Assembly: GCA_022600695.1 (NCBI GenBank)
Contig: JAHZJY010000212.1
Location: 1 to 21,827, forward strand
DNA: 21,827 bases
Reading direction: 5' to 3'
Source: Actinomycetes bacterium
GTDB taxonomy: Bacteria > Actinomycetota > Actinomycetes > Mycobacteriales > Mycobacteriaceae
Position numbers and translations under genes: made by a program
The notes under the pieces: generated by a model
Told to the model about the DNA's origin: nothing
The model's input: only the letters and a program-made list of their open reading frames with translations
The model's database searches: none
In this document: one piece after another, positions 14,169-20,691 of the stretch
Numbering within the stretch: position 1 is the first letter of the stretch
How the letters are laid out: each line of letters opens with the position of its first letter

Positions 14169-14668
14169 CCCGTCGGCTCCACGCCGCGCTCAAGGCCGCC
14201 CTGCCCGTGCGCGACCCCGACGTGGCCGACACCGGGGAACGGAAAGCGTTGCGATGGGCCAAAATCGCAGTCTGGATCGTCATCGTCACCCTGACCTTGC
14301 AGTCGATCCTGCTGGTGGCCGGCGCGTGGCGCAACGATCGTCAGATCGAGCGCGATATGGGAGTCGCCGAGGCCGGGGTGCTGTCCGCCGGGCCGCGTCG
14401 CTCGACCATCGAGTTCGTCACCCCGGACCGCGTCACCTACCGGCCGGAGCTCGGTGTGCTGTACCCGTCGGAGTTGGCGACCGGGATGCGGATTTACGTC
14501 GAGTACGACCGGAGTGATCCTGATCTCGTTCGGGTACAGAACCGTAATGCGAGCCTGGCCATCGTCCCCGCCGGATCGGTCGCGTTGCTGGGCTGGATTG
14601 TCGGGGGCGCGATCCTGGCCGTCCTGGTGCGTCGGGAAAGAAGACTGGCCATCACGACACCGGCCTGA
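14165..14668 (+). CDS. DUF3592-type membrane protein (Rv0556 type)
   Basis: A 167-residue protein with two predicted membrane helices, about residues 33-53 ([19 protein letters not shown]) and 135-156. An extracytoplasmic or soluble beta-rich segment of about 80 residues lies between them ([18 protein letters not shown], then [18 protein letters not shown]). This layout is that of DUF3592 proteins; the function is unknown. GTG 14165 overlaps the menD stop as GTGA, giving coupled translation. In M. tuberculosis Rv0556 follows menD in the same way, so it may serve the membrane end of quinone or envelope metabolism. The following gene there, mgtA, is absent here. Confidence 0.85.
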   Translation: MTRRLHAALKAALPVRDPDVADTGERKALRWAKIAVWIVIVTLTLQSILLVAGAWRNDRQIERDMGVAEAGVLSAGPRRSTIEFVTPDRVTYRPELGVLYPSELATGMRIYVEYDRSDPDLVRVQNRNASLAIVPAGSVALLGWIVGGAILAVLVRRERRLAITTPA

Positions 14669-14814
14669 AACACAGATTTCACCTGTGATTCGGGTAAGAC
14701 CCCTTCCGCTCGGTGGGGCGGTAGGAGCACAATCAGCTCAATGGTTCGGGGAAGTGAAAATCAATTGGCACAACTGCTTTCGCAGATGTCATTAATTTCG
14801 GAGGGGGGCGTTCG
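14669..14814 (+). promoter_or_regulatory. AT-richer spacer with small hairpin and leader of the 62-aa gene
   Basis: CACAG (14671-14675) and CTGTG (14683-14687) form a five-base stem just after the DUF3592 stop, a weak terminator candidate. The following stretch (about 14730-14800) is clearly richer in A and T than the coding DNA around it. TTGGCA at 14764-14769 with ATTAAT at 14790-14795 is a poorly spaced promoter candidate. GGAGGGGGG at 14800-14808 is a strong ribosome site. No remnant of mgtA was recognised. Confidence 0.35.
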
Positions 14815-15003
14815 GTGATCGGAGACGGTCCGTTTCAAAGCGAGGACGCCGCGTTCGACCGGGGCCTGTACGGCTTCGCCGTTGAACTGCGGCAACTGGC
14901 GTACACCATGCCGGCCGGTCACGAGGACCGGCTGATTCATCTCGCGGATCGGATGGCCGCGCAGTCCCGGCAGCACCGAGAGCTCGGCTCGCTCGGCGCT
15001 TGA
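14815..15003 (+). CDS. 62-residue hypothetical protein
   Basis: A short acidic-to-neutral protein with no signal peptide or membrane segment. Its sequence, including [19 protein letters not shown] and [18 protein letters not shown], suggests two amphipathic helices. I do not recognise the family. It is supported as a real gene by GTG 14815 standing six bases after the strong ribosome site GGAGGGGGG. Its stop TGA at 15001-15003 touches the -10 box of menG, so the gene fits neatly between its neighbours. It occupies the place of the mannosyltransferase gene mgtA of M. tuberculosis. Coding is plausible but not proven. Confidence 0.6.
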   Translation: MIGDGPFQSEDAAFDRGLYGFAVELRQLAYTMPAGHEDRLIHLADRMAAQSRQHRELGSLGA

Positions 15004-15016
15004 TAACGTCTGGCTG
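15004..15016 (+). promoter_or_regulatory. -10 box and leaderless start of menG
   Basis: TAACGT at 15004-15009 fits TANNNT and is followed by exactly seven bases and ATG 15017. It begins one base after the stop codon of the 62-residue gene, so the -35 region lies inside that gene. Confidence 0.5.
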
Positions 15017-15706
15017 ATGGGCCGCGCGTCGCTGGATAAAGATCCCCGGGATGTGGCGTCGATGTTCGACGCGGTGGCCCGCCGCTACGACATCACCAAC
15101 ACGGTGCTCTCGGGCGGTCAGGACCGCTACTGGCGGCGGGCGACCCGCGCGGCGGTGAAAGGCCGGCCCGGTGATGCGGTCCTGGATCTGGCCGCCGGGA
15201 CCTCGGTGTCGACGGTCGAACTGGCGAAATCCGGGGCCTGGTGTCTGGCTGCCGATTTCTCGGTGGGCATGCTGCAGGCCGGCGAGGGCCGACCGGTCCC
15301 CAAGGTCGCCGCCGACGCCACCCTGTTGCCGTTCGCCGATGCGAGCTTCGACGCGGTGACCATCAGCTTCGGCCTGCGTAACGTCGTCGACCACGTCTCC
15401 GGTCTGCGGGAAATGGCTCGGGTCACCAAGCCGGGCGGGCGACTGGTGGTGTGCGAGTTCTCCACGCCGACGGTGCCGGTCTTCGCGAATGCCTACAAGG
15501 AGTACCTGATGCGGGCGCTGCCGCGGGTGGCCCGCGCGGTCTCGAGCAACCCGGAGGCCTACGTCTATCTGGCCGAGTCCATTCGGGCCTGGCCGGACCA
15601 GCCCACCCTGGCCCGCCGGATCCAGCAGGCCGGCTGGAGCGCGGTCCGGTGGCGCAACCTCACCGGCGGCATCGTCGCGTTGCACACGGCGGTCAAACCC
15701 GGCTAA
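15017..15706 (+). CDS. menG: demethylmenaquinone methyltransferase MenG (UbiE family)
   Basis: A 229-residue SAM-dependent methyltransferase for the last ring step, demethylmenaquinone to menaquinone. The N-terminal family motif [29 protein letters not shown] is clear across residues 14-42. SAM motif I is [16 protein letters not shown], followed by [12 protein letters not shown], and the UbiE signature [14 protein letters not shown] and [13 protein letters not shown] are present. Recalled Rv0558 (called menH in some M. tuberculosis annotations) is similar in length. ATG 15017 is supported by a leaderless -10 box. Its TAA stop overlaps the TAG stop of the convergent menJ gene by 4 bp, so there is no room for a separate terminator. 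Confidence 0.95.
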   Translation: MGRASLDKDPRDVASMFDAVARRYDITNTVLSGGQDRYWRRATRAAVKGRPGDAVLDLAAGTSVSTVELAKSGAWCLAADFSVGMLQAGEGRPVPKVAADATLLPFADASFDAVTISFGLRNVVDHVSGLREMARVTKPGGRLVVCEFSTPTVPVFANAYKEYLMRALPRVARAVSSNPEAYVYLAESIRAWPDQPTLARRIQQAGWSAVRWRNLTGGIVALHTAVKPG

Positions 15707-16953
15707 CTGAAGGGCTTGCGCCGGTCCAGCAGCCGCGACCCGGCCCCGGCGGTCCGCCACATCCGGGCCACCAGGTCGGCATCGGCGTCGGTCACCAGGT
15801 TGCCCATTACCCGCACCGCAAGGTCCATCACCCGGGTCGACCGCATGCCCAGCGGTCCGGTGATCGGTAGGAATCTCGGCAGCGTCAGCAGCAGGCCGAG
15901 CCGGCGGGCCACCGAGAAGCCACGGCCGTAGTGCGCCTGCAGCAGCGCCGGCCACGCCGAGGGCAGATCAGCCGCTCCGAGGATGTCCGCGGCCAGCCGG
16001 CCGGTCTCCAGCCCGTAGTCGATGCCCTCGCCGTTGAGCGGGTTCACGCACCCCGCTGCGTCACCGATCAGCATCCAGTTCGGCCCGGCCACCCCGGATA
16101 CCGCGCCGCCCATCGGCAGCAGTGCCGAGGACACCGCCCGCGGCGGGCCGTCGAAGCCCCACTGCTGACTTTTCAGTGACGCGTAATGCGCCAGCAGCGG
16201 GCGCAACGCCACCTCGGCCGGACGTTTGGCGGTGGCCAGCGCACCCACGCCCAGGTTCACCTCACCGTTGCCCAGCGGGAAGATCCAGCCGTAGCCGGGC
16301 AGTACCTGCCCGTCGGGGGAGCGCAGCTCGAGATCGGAGGAGATCCACGCCTCGTCCGCCCGCGGCGAGCGCAGATAGGCCCGGGCGGCCACCCCGTACA
16401 CGGTCTGCCGATGCCACTGCCGGCCCAGCACCCGGCCCAGCGGTGATCGTGCCCCGTCGGCGACGATCAGGGACCTGCACGACACCCGCCGCCCGTCGGC
16501 CAGTATCACCTCGTTCACCCGGCCGGACGAATCCCGCGTGACGTCAACCGCTTTGCAACCCAACAGCATCGAAGCCCCGGACTCCTCGGCGGTCCGCCGA
16601 ATCCGGTCGTCCAACTCGGTGCGGGGCACCGCTGAACTCGTCTCCGGGAAGGACGGTCCCGGCCACCGCACCTGCACCGAGGACCCGAACCCGGCCAGCC
16701 GCAGGCCGTGGTGGCGGATCCGGCCCTCCAGCCAATCGGCCAGGCCGAGCCGGCGCAATTCGACCACCGCCCGGGGGGTCAGCCCGTCACCGCAGGCCTT
16801 GTCCCGCGGGAACTCGGCGGCATCGACCACCAGCACCTCGCGCCCGGCCCGGGCCGCCCACGCCGCTGCGGCCGATCCCGACGGTCCGGCGCCGATGACG
16901 ACGACATCCGCCCCGGGCCGCTTCGGCCGTACCTCTGTCGCAAACCCGTCCAC
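15703..16953 (-). CDS. menJ: menaquinone tail reductase MenJ (geranylgeranyl reductase family)
   Basis: A 416-residue FAD-dependent reductase of the geranylgeranyl-reductase family. In M. tuberculosis the corresponding Rv0561c (MenJ) reduces one isoprene double bond of the menaquinone-9 side chain. The N-terminal dinucleotide fold is [16 protein letters not shown] with [19 protein letters not shown]. The family motif [18 protein letters not shown] occurs in the middle, and the second FAD motif is [28 protein letters not shown] 16953 is chosen because MenJ similarity begins there and CATACT lies seven bases upstream; GGGAG also stands before it. It is divergent from grcC1 across 21 bp and ends in a 4-bp overlap with menG, so it is wedged between two quinone genes. 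Confidence 0.93.
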   Translation of the reverse strand: MDGFATEVRPKRPGADVVVIGAGPSGSAAAAWAARAGREVLVVDAAEFPRDKACGDGLTPRAVVELRRLGLADWLEGRIRHHGLRLAGFGSSVQVRWPGPSFPETSSAVPRTELDDRIRRTAEESGASMLLGCKAVDVTRDSSGRVNEVILADGRRVSCRSLIVADGARSPLGRVLGRQWHRQTVYGVAARAYLRSPRADEAWISSDLELRSPDGQVLPGYGWIFPLGNGEVNLGVGALATAKRPAEVALRPLLAHYASLKSQQWGFDGPPRAVSSALLPMGGAVSGVAGPNWMLIGDAAGCVNPLNGEGIDYGLETGRLAADILGAADLPSAWPALLQAHYGRGFSVARRLGLLLTLPRFLPITGPLGMRSTRVMDLAVRVMGNLVTDADADLVARMWRTAGAGSRLLDRRKPFS

Positions 16954-16974
16954 ATCTCCCAGTATGTTGGCAGG
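16954..16974. promoter_or_regulatory. 21-bp divergent promoter with overlapping -10 boxes
   Basis: Plus-strand TATGTT (16963-16968) is six bases before GTG 16975 of grcC1. Minus-strand CATACT (16966-16961) is seven bases before GTG 16953 of menJ. The two hexamers share four base pairs, so polymerase cannot occupy both at once. Both genes would give leaderless RNA, although menJ also has GGGAG. Confidence 0.6.
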
Positions 16975-17982
16975 GTGAAAACACCGGCGAGCGTGGTGGC
17001 GGGAGTGGACTTCGGTGACCCCGTTTTCGCCCAGGACGTTCGCGACGGTGTCGGCCGCGTCGAGGAGTGCATCTCGTCGGAGTTGCGTGGTGCCGACGAC
17101 CTGATGACCGAGGCCGTGCTGCACTTGTTCGAGGCCGGCGGGAAGCGGTTCCGGCCGCTGTTCACCGTGCTGTCCGCCCATGTCGGGCCCGACCCGGACA
17201 ACTGGGAGGTGACCGTCGCCGGCTCGGTCATCGAGCTGGTGCACCTGGCCACGCTCTATCACGACGACGTCATGGACGAGGCCCAGGTTCGCCGCGGCGC
17301 CCCGTCGGCCAATGCCCGGTGGGGCAATAACATCGCCATCCTGGCCGGTGATTATCTGTTCGCCACCGCTTCGCGGCTGGTGTCGCGGCTGGGTCCGGAC
17401 GCCGTTCGGATCGTCGCCGAGACGTTCGCCCAGCTGGTCACCGGCCAGATGCGCGAGACGAAAGGCGCCCCGGGTGACGGCGACGCCGTCTCGCACTACC
17501 TGAAGGTGGTGTCGGAGAAGACGGCCTGCCTGATCGCCGCCGCCGGCCGGTTCGGCGGCACGTTCTCCGGCGCCAGCGACGACGAGACGGAGCGGTTGGG
17601 CCGGATCGGTGCGATCGTCGGCACCGTCTTCCAGATCTGCGATGACATCATCGACATCGAGAGTGACCCCGACGAGTCGGGCAAGCTGCCCGGGACCGAT
17701 CTGCGGGAGGGTGTCCACACCCTGCCGGTGCTGTACGCGCTGCGGGAGGACGGCCCGGACGCCGACCGGTTGCGCGAACTGCTCAAGGGTCCGGTGACCG
17801 ATGACGCCGACGTGGCCGAGGCGCTGGCGTTGCTGCGCGCCTCCGGCGGGATAGCCGCCGCCAAGGAGACCGTCCAGCAATATGCGGCACAGGCCCGCGC
17901 CGAGCTGTCCGGTCTGCCCGACGTGCCCGGTACCCGGGCGTTGGCCTCGTTGGTGGACTACACGGTCAACCGACACGGGTGA
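16975..17982 (+). CDS. grcC1: polyprenyl diphosphate synthase GrcC1
   Basis: A 335-residue trans-prenyltransferase, identical in length to recalled Rv0562 (GrcC1), that extends allylic diphosphates with isopentenyl diphosphate. The first aspartate-rich motif is LYHDDVMDEAQVRRGAPSA and the second is QICDDIIDIESDPDESGK. GGKRFRPLFTVLSA binds the diphosphate, and LVTGQMRETKG and HYLKVVSEKTA are family segments. The chain length made is uncertain, but the neighbours menJ and menG make the menaquinone side chain the likely product. GTG 16975 is supported by the -10 box TATGTT and by the matching start VKTPASVVAGVDFGD. It is followed after 69 bp by htpX, which has its own promoter. Confidence 0.94.
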   Translation: MKTPASVVAGVDFGDPVFAQDVRDGVGRVEECISSELRGADDLMTEAVLHLFEAGGKRFRPLFTVLSAHVGPDPDNWEVTVAGSVIELVHLATLYHDDVMDEAQVRRGAPSANARWGNNIAILAGDYLFATASRLVSRLGPDAVRIVAETFAQLVTGQMRETKGAPGDGDAVSHYLKVVSEKTACLIAAAGRFGGTFSGASDDETERLGRIGAIVGTVFQICDDIIDIESDPDESGKLPGTDLREGVHTLPVLYALREDGPDADRLRELLKGPVTDDADVAEALALLRASGGIAAAKETVQQYAAQARAELSGLPDVPGTRALASLVDYTVNRHG

Positions 17983-17985
17983 TCC

Positions 17986-18022
17986 GTTCCGGAACTCGCG
18001 CGCACCGCCGGGGCGTTACTCT
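17986..18022 (+). promoter_or_regulatory. SigE/SigH-type promoter of htpX, with overlapping SigA-type -10
   Basis: GGAAC at 17991-17995 and CGTT at 18014-18017 are separated by 18 bp, the arrangement known for mycobacterial extracytoplasmic-function sigma factors SigE and SigH. GGAAC is the right half of the perfect palindrome GTTCCGGAAC (17986-17995). TACTCT at 18017-18022 is a possible housekeeping -10 overlapping it. Either start leaves a leader of roughly 25 nt with a strong ribosome site TGAGGAGG (18039-18046). Confidence 0.65.
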
Positions 18023-18051
18023 GCCGAACAACAGCCCTGAGGAGGATCTGG

Positions 18052-18921
18052 ATGACGTGGCATCCCACCGCCAACCGGATGAAGACATTCCTGTTGCTCG
18101 TCAGCATGTCCGCGCTCATCGTGTTCATCGGCGGGCTGTTCCAGAACCGTTCGGTGCTGTGGTTGTCGGTGCTCATGGCGGTCGGGATGAACCTTTACGT
18201 CTACTTCAACAGCGACAAGCTGGCGCTGAAGGCGATGCGGGCCCAGCCGATCACCGAGGTGCAGGCCCCGGCCATTCACGCGATCGTGCGGGAGTTGGCC
18301 AATACCGCGCATCAGCCGATGCCGCGGCTCTACATCAGTGATACGGCCAGCCCCAATGCCTTCGCCACCGGACGCAATCCGCGCAACGCCGCGGTGTGCT
18401 GCACCACCGGAATCCTGAACATCCTCAACGAGCGCGAGTTGCGCGCCGTGCTCGGTCATGAGCTGTCCCACGTCTACAACCGCGACATCCTGATCTCCTG
18501 TGTGGCGGGGGCGATGGCCTCGGTGGTCACCGGGCTGGCCCAGATGGCCATGTTCACCGGTATGCGCGGCGGAGGCCGGCAGGGTGGGGTGAATCCGATT
18601 GCCATGCTGCTGGTTTCGATGCTCGCACCGCTGGCGGCGACGGTGGTCAGGATGGCGGTGTCGCGGTCACGCGAATACCAGGCCGACGAGTCCGGAGCTG
18701 AACTGTCCGGTGACCCACTCGCCCTGGCTTCGGCGCTGCGCAAGATCAGCGGGGGTGTGCAGCAGGCGCCGTTGCCGCCCTCGCCGAAGATCGCCGATCA
18801 GGCACACCTGATGATCGCCAGCCCGTTCCGGGCCGGGGAGAAGATGGGCAAGATGTTCGCCACCCACCCGCCGATGGAAGATCGGATCGCCCGACTGGAG
18901 AAGATGGCGGGCCGGCGTTAG
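18052..18921 (+). CDS. htpX: membrane zinc metalloprotease HtpX
   Basis: A 289-residue M48-family protease that degrades damaged membrane proteins. Two N-terminal hydrophobic helices ([18 protein letters not shown] and [19 protein letters not shown]) precede the catalytic domain. The zinc motif is [12 protein letters not shown], with the third ligand Glu in [13 protein letters not shown]. Further hydrophobic segments lie between them ([18 protein letters not shown] and [18 protein letters not shown]). The tail [16 protein letters not shown] is typical of the family. ATG 18052 has a strong ribosome site. From literature memory Rv0563 responds to envelope stress regulators (ClgR, and SigE in some reports), which agrees with the GGAAC-N18-CGTT promoter. 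A ClgR box could not be identified by eye. Confidence 0.95.
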   Translation: MTWHPTANRMKTFLLLVSMSALIVFIGGLFQNRSVLWLSVLMAVGMNLYVYFNSDKLALKAMRAQPITEVQAPAIHAIVRELANTAHQPMPRLYISDTASPNAFATGRNPRNAAVCCTTGILNILNERELRAVLGHELSHVYNRDILISCVAGAMASVVTGLAQMAMFTGMRGGGRQGGVNPIAMLLVSMLAPLAATVVRMAVSRSREYQADESGAELSGDPLALASALRKISGGVQQAPLPPSPKIADQAHLMIASPFRAGEKMGKMFATHPPMEDRIARLEKMAGRR

Positions 18922-18922
18922 G

Positions 18923-18941
18923 CCGCGTGACGGAATCGCGG
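18923..18941. terminator. weak hairpin between convergent htpX and exported-protein genes
   Basis: CCGCG (18923-18927) pairs with CGCGG (18937-18941) across a nine-base loop in the 22-bp convergent gap. The stem is short and has no T-tract, so termination here is only possible. Confidence 0.3.
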
Positions 18942-18943
18942 AG

Positions 18944-19957
18944 CTATTCGGATTCGGCCTTGTCGGCAGTGGGCTTGTCGTTGGCGGGCTTGTCGGTGGC
19001 AGGCTTCTCGGACGCGCCCGCGCCGATCGCCTTGCCGACCCTGTCGACCGCGTCACCGACCGCGTCGGCGACCGAATCGAACGCGTCCTTGACGGTGTCG
19101 AGGTTCGGCAGCTTCGGTGTCGGTCCGTTGCCCACACTGGGCAGGCGGGGGTCGGTGTCCCGGCCGGGGGTGAAGTCCATCGGCGGCCGCGTCACGTTGA
19201 CCCGGGGGCCCGGGCGCTCGGCGGTCGGGTCGGTCAGGACGGGTTTCGGGGCCGGCGGTCCCGGGTTGATGACCGGAGCCAGGGTCTCGGCCGTGGGCGA
19301 TGCAGGTGGTGGGGGCGACACGGGCGCGGTTGCCGGTACCGGTGCGGCCGCCGCGGCCAGCGGCGTGGGTACCTCGGCGGCGGCCGACAGGCCCAGGAAT
19401 GTCTGCACCTGGGTGCGGAGGTTCTCCGCGGCGGTCTTGTAGGCGACCACGGTCAGGTCATTGACCTTCTGGACCATGGCGACGACACCGTCGGGGTAGG
19501 TCACCGTGGTGACTTTGGTGGTCGGGTCGAAAGCGCAACTCACCGAGCCGGTGCAATCCACCCGTCCCTGCGCATCCACCACGGCCCTGGGGATCTGCTG
19601 CAGCGATTGTTTCGAGGTGCGTTCCCCGGCCTGATCCGGTGCCGGGAGGATGGTCGGCGCCGAGCCGTTCGGCTCGGCCCATTCGTCGAAGACCACCCGG
19701 AGCGGGGAGTCGGGGTTGCCATTGAGCGCCTCGACCGGGGTGTTGAGCAGGGCGGCGAGTTCGGTGGCGTCATCGGGGCCGTCGCCGATGGCCAGCACCT
19801 CGCTGGACGGATTGCTGAAGATGTCCAGCGGTCCGCCGAGGCTGGCGTGGATGAACCCGTCGGGGGTCTGAGCGGTGGAGGCCACGACCATCAGAGCGGT
19901 GGACACGCCGATGGCCGCTGCGCCCGCGCGCAGCGTATAGCCGATGCGCCGATCCAT
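18944..19957 (-). CDS. exported or membrane-anchored Pro-rich protein, function unknown
   Basis: A 337-residue protein not assigned to a family. The N-terminus MDRRIGYTLRAGAAAIGVST with the following ALMVVASTA is a signal peptide or anchor. Residues of about 36-175 form a folded-looking domain with two close cysteines (VDCTGSVSCAFDPTTK), which may form a disulfide outside the cell, and the segment VTYPDGVVAMVQKVNDLTVV. A long Ala/Pro-rich linker follows (VPATAPVSPPPPASP and onward), then an amphipathic helix VKDAFDSVADAVGDAVDRVG, and a charged tail of pentapeptide units such as DKPAN and DKPTA. ATG 19957 has GGGAGGA eight bases upstream; the longer in-frame start at 20002 is rejected. Wall association is plausible. 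It is convergent with htpX and divergent from another exported protein. Confidence 0.85.
   Translation of the reverse strand: MDRRIGYTLRAGAAAIGVSTALMVVASTAQTPDGFIHASLGGPLDIFSNPSSEVLAIGDGPDDATELAALLNTPVEALNGNPDSPLRVVFDEWAEPNGSAPTILPAPDQAGERTSKQSLQQIPRAVVDAQGRVDCTGSVSCAFDPTTKVTTVTYPDGVVAMVQKVNDLTVVAYKTAAENLRTQVQTFLGLSAAAEVPTPLAAAAAPVPATAPVSPPPPASPTAETLAPVINPGPPAPKPVLTDPTAERPGPRVNVTRPPMDFTPGRDTDPRLPSVGNGPTPKLPNLDTVKDAFDSVADAVGDAVDRVGKAIGAGASEKPATDKPANDKPTADKAESE
18956..19010 (-). repeat. 15-bp tandem repeat coding a Lys-Pro pentapeptide tail
   Basis: GGGCTTGTCG recurs at 18971-18980 and 18986-18995, and as AGGCTTCTCG at 19001-19010, with a partial copy around 18957-18964; the period is 15 bp. 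On the minus strand this codes EKPAT, DKPAN, DKPTA and DKAES at the C-terminus of the exported protein. Confidence 0.7.
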
Positions 19958-19978
19958 GCTCTGTGTCCTCCCTTCTCT

Positions 19979-20002
19979 TAGGCTACGCCTAGTTGGAACC
20001 AA
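19979..20002. promoter_or_regulatory. adjacent inverted repeats and -10 box between divergent exported-protein genes
   Basis: TAGGC-TAC-GCCTA (19979-19991) is followed directly by TTGG-AA-CCAA (19993-20002). Minus-strand TAGCCT (19985-19980) fits a -10 box for the gene starting at 19957 and lies inside the first repeat, so a protein bound there could repress it. The remaining spacer up to 20058 is AT-richer and otherwise featureless. Confidence 0.4.
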
Positions 20003-20058
20003 TATTAGGTCATGAAACCGTGTTTGAAACCCACAGCTTGCTGCGGATTCAAGTTCGG

Positions 20059-20070
20059 TACGGTTGTGTG
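20059..20070 (+). promoter_or_regulatory. -10 box and leaderless start of the 189-aa secreted protein gene
   Basis: TACGGT at 20059-20064 fits TANNNT and is six bases before ATG 20071. No ribosome site is visible, which agrees with a leaderless mRNA. Confidence 0.5.
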
Positions 20071-20640
20071 ATGTTCCTCAGGTTTCTGGCCAGCGCCGTT
20101 GTGGCAGCAGGGGCCGGTGTGGCGGGTCCGGCAACAGCGTGGGCCGACCCCGACCCGGCGCCGCCGCCTCCGATTCCGGACGTCAATCAGTACACCCCGT
20201 TGAACCCGGCGGACTACGCCGCGAACGGCGGCAAGTGGTACGCCTTCGCCGGCCCGCCCGGGGTGGTATGCATCCTGGACAATCTCAACGGTGACTACGG
20301 GTGCAGTGGCCCACTGCCCGGTGCGCCGGCCGGGGTGAACCTGGTCAGCGGGGGCCCGGTCGGTGCGCCGACGTTCTCCACCACCGATAAGCCCATCTTT
20401 GCCGCCGCCGGCGAGGTCAAGACGATGCCGCCGAACACCAGGCTGAGTTTCCGGCAGGTCAGCTGCGGGGTGGACGACGTCGGCGCGGTGGCCTGCTTCA
20501 ACAGCCGCGATCAGGTGGGATTCGTGGTCAGCCCGACCGGCACCTACATCAACGCCGTCAACCCGCTGACCGCACGTCCGGAGGGCACTCCGCTGCTACC
20601 GGGTTTGCCGCCCGCCATGCCGGGGATGCCGCCGGCCTAA
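20071..20640 (+). CDS. secreted small Cys-containing protein, function unknown
   Basis: A 189-residue protein with a clear signal peptide, MFLRFLASAVVAAGAGVAG then PATAWA, and likely cleavage before DPDPAPPPP. The mature part has four cysteines in two pairs (VVCILDN with GDYGCSG, and VSCGVDDVGAVACFN), so two disulfides are likely outside the cell. It ends in a Pro-rich tail LLPGLPPAMPGMPPA. The pattern of a single domain with cysteine pairs, followed by VGFVVSPTGTYIN, is one I associate with mycobacterial secreted proteins of unknown role; no lipobox is present. ATG 20071 is supported by the -10 box TACGGT. It is convergent with gpsA. Confidence 0.85.
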   Translation: MFLRFLASAVVAAGAGVAGPATAWADPDPAPPPPIPDVNQYTPLNPADYAANGGKWYAFAGPPGVVCILDNLNGDYGCSGPLPGAPAGVNLVSGGPVGAPTFSTTDKPIFAAAGEVKTMPPNTRLSFRQVSCGVDDVGAVACFNSRDQVGFVVSPTGTYINAVNPLTARPEGTPLLPGLPPAMPGMPPA

Positions 20641-20675
20641 GCGCTGGAATGGTTCCTAAGCGTTGGAATGGCTGA
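20638..20675. repeat. 19-bp tandem duplication at the secreted-protein stop codon
   Basis: TAAGCGCTGGAATGG (20638-20652) and TAAGCGTTGGAATGG (20657-20671) differ at one base and recur with a period of 19 bp. The first TAA is the stop codon of the secreted-protein gene. GGAATGGTTCC lies between them. It fills most of the 51-bp convergent spacer before gpsA. Confidence 0.75.
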
Positions 20676-20691
20676 AGTGCCGGGCCGGGCG

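Noticed and set aside
15703..17976. 757-residue minus-strand frame that extends menJ through grcC1
   Set aside because: Only the part from GTG 16953 resembles a reductase; the extension is the antisense of grcC1, which is a certain gene.
17963..17990. Reverse GGAAC with GTTG about 15 bp away, a minus-strand SigH-like promoter into grcC1
   Set aside because: Spacing is short for this promoter type, and GGAAC here follows automatically from the palindrome GTTCCGGAAC.
19995..20025. GGAAC upstream of the 189-aa secreted gene as a second stress promoter
   Set aside because: No CGTT-type -10 at 16-19 bp; the nearest GTT is about 22 bp away.
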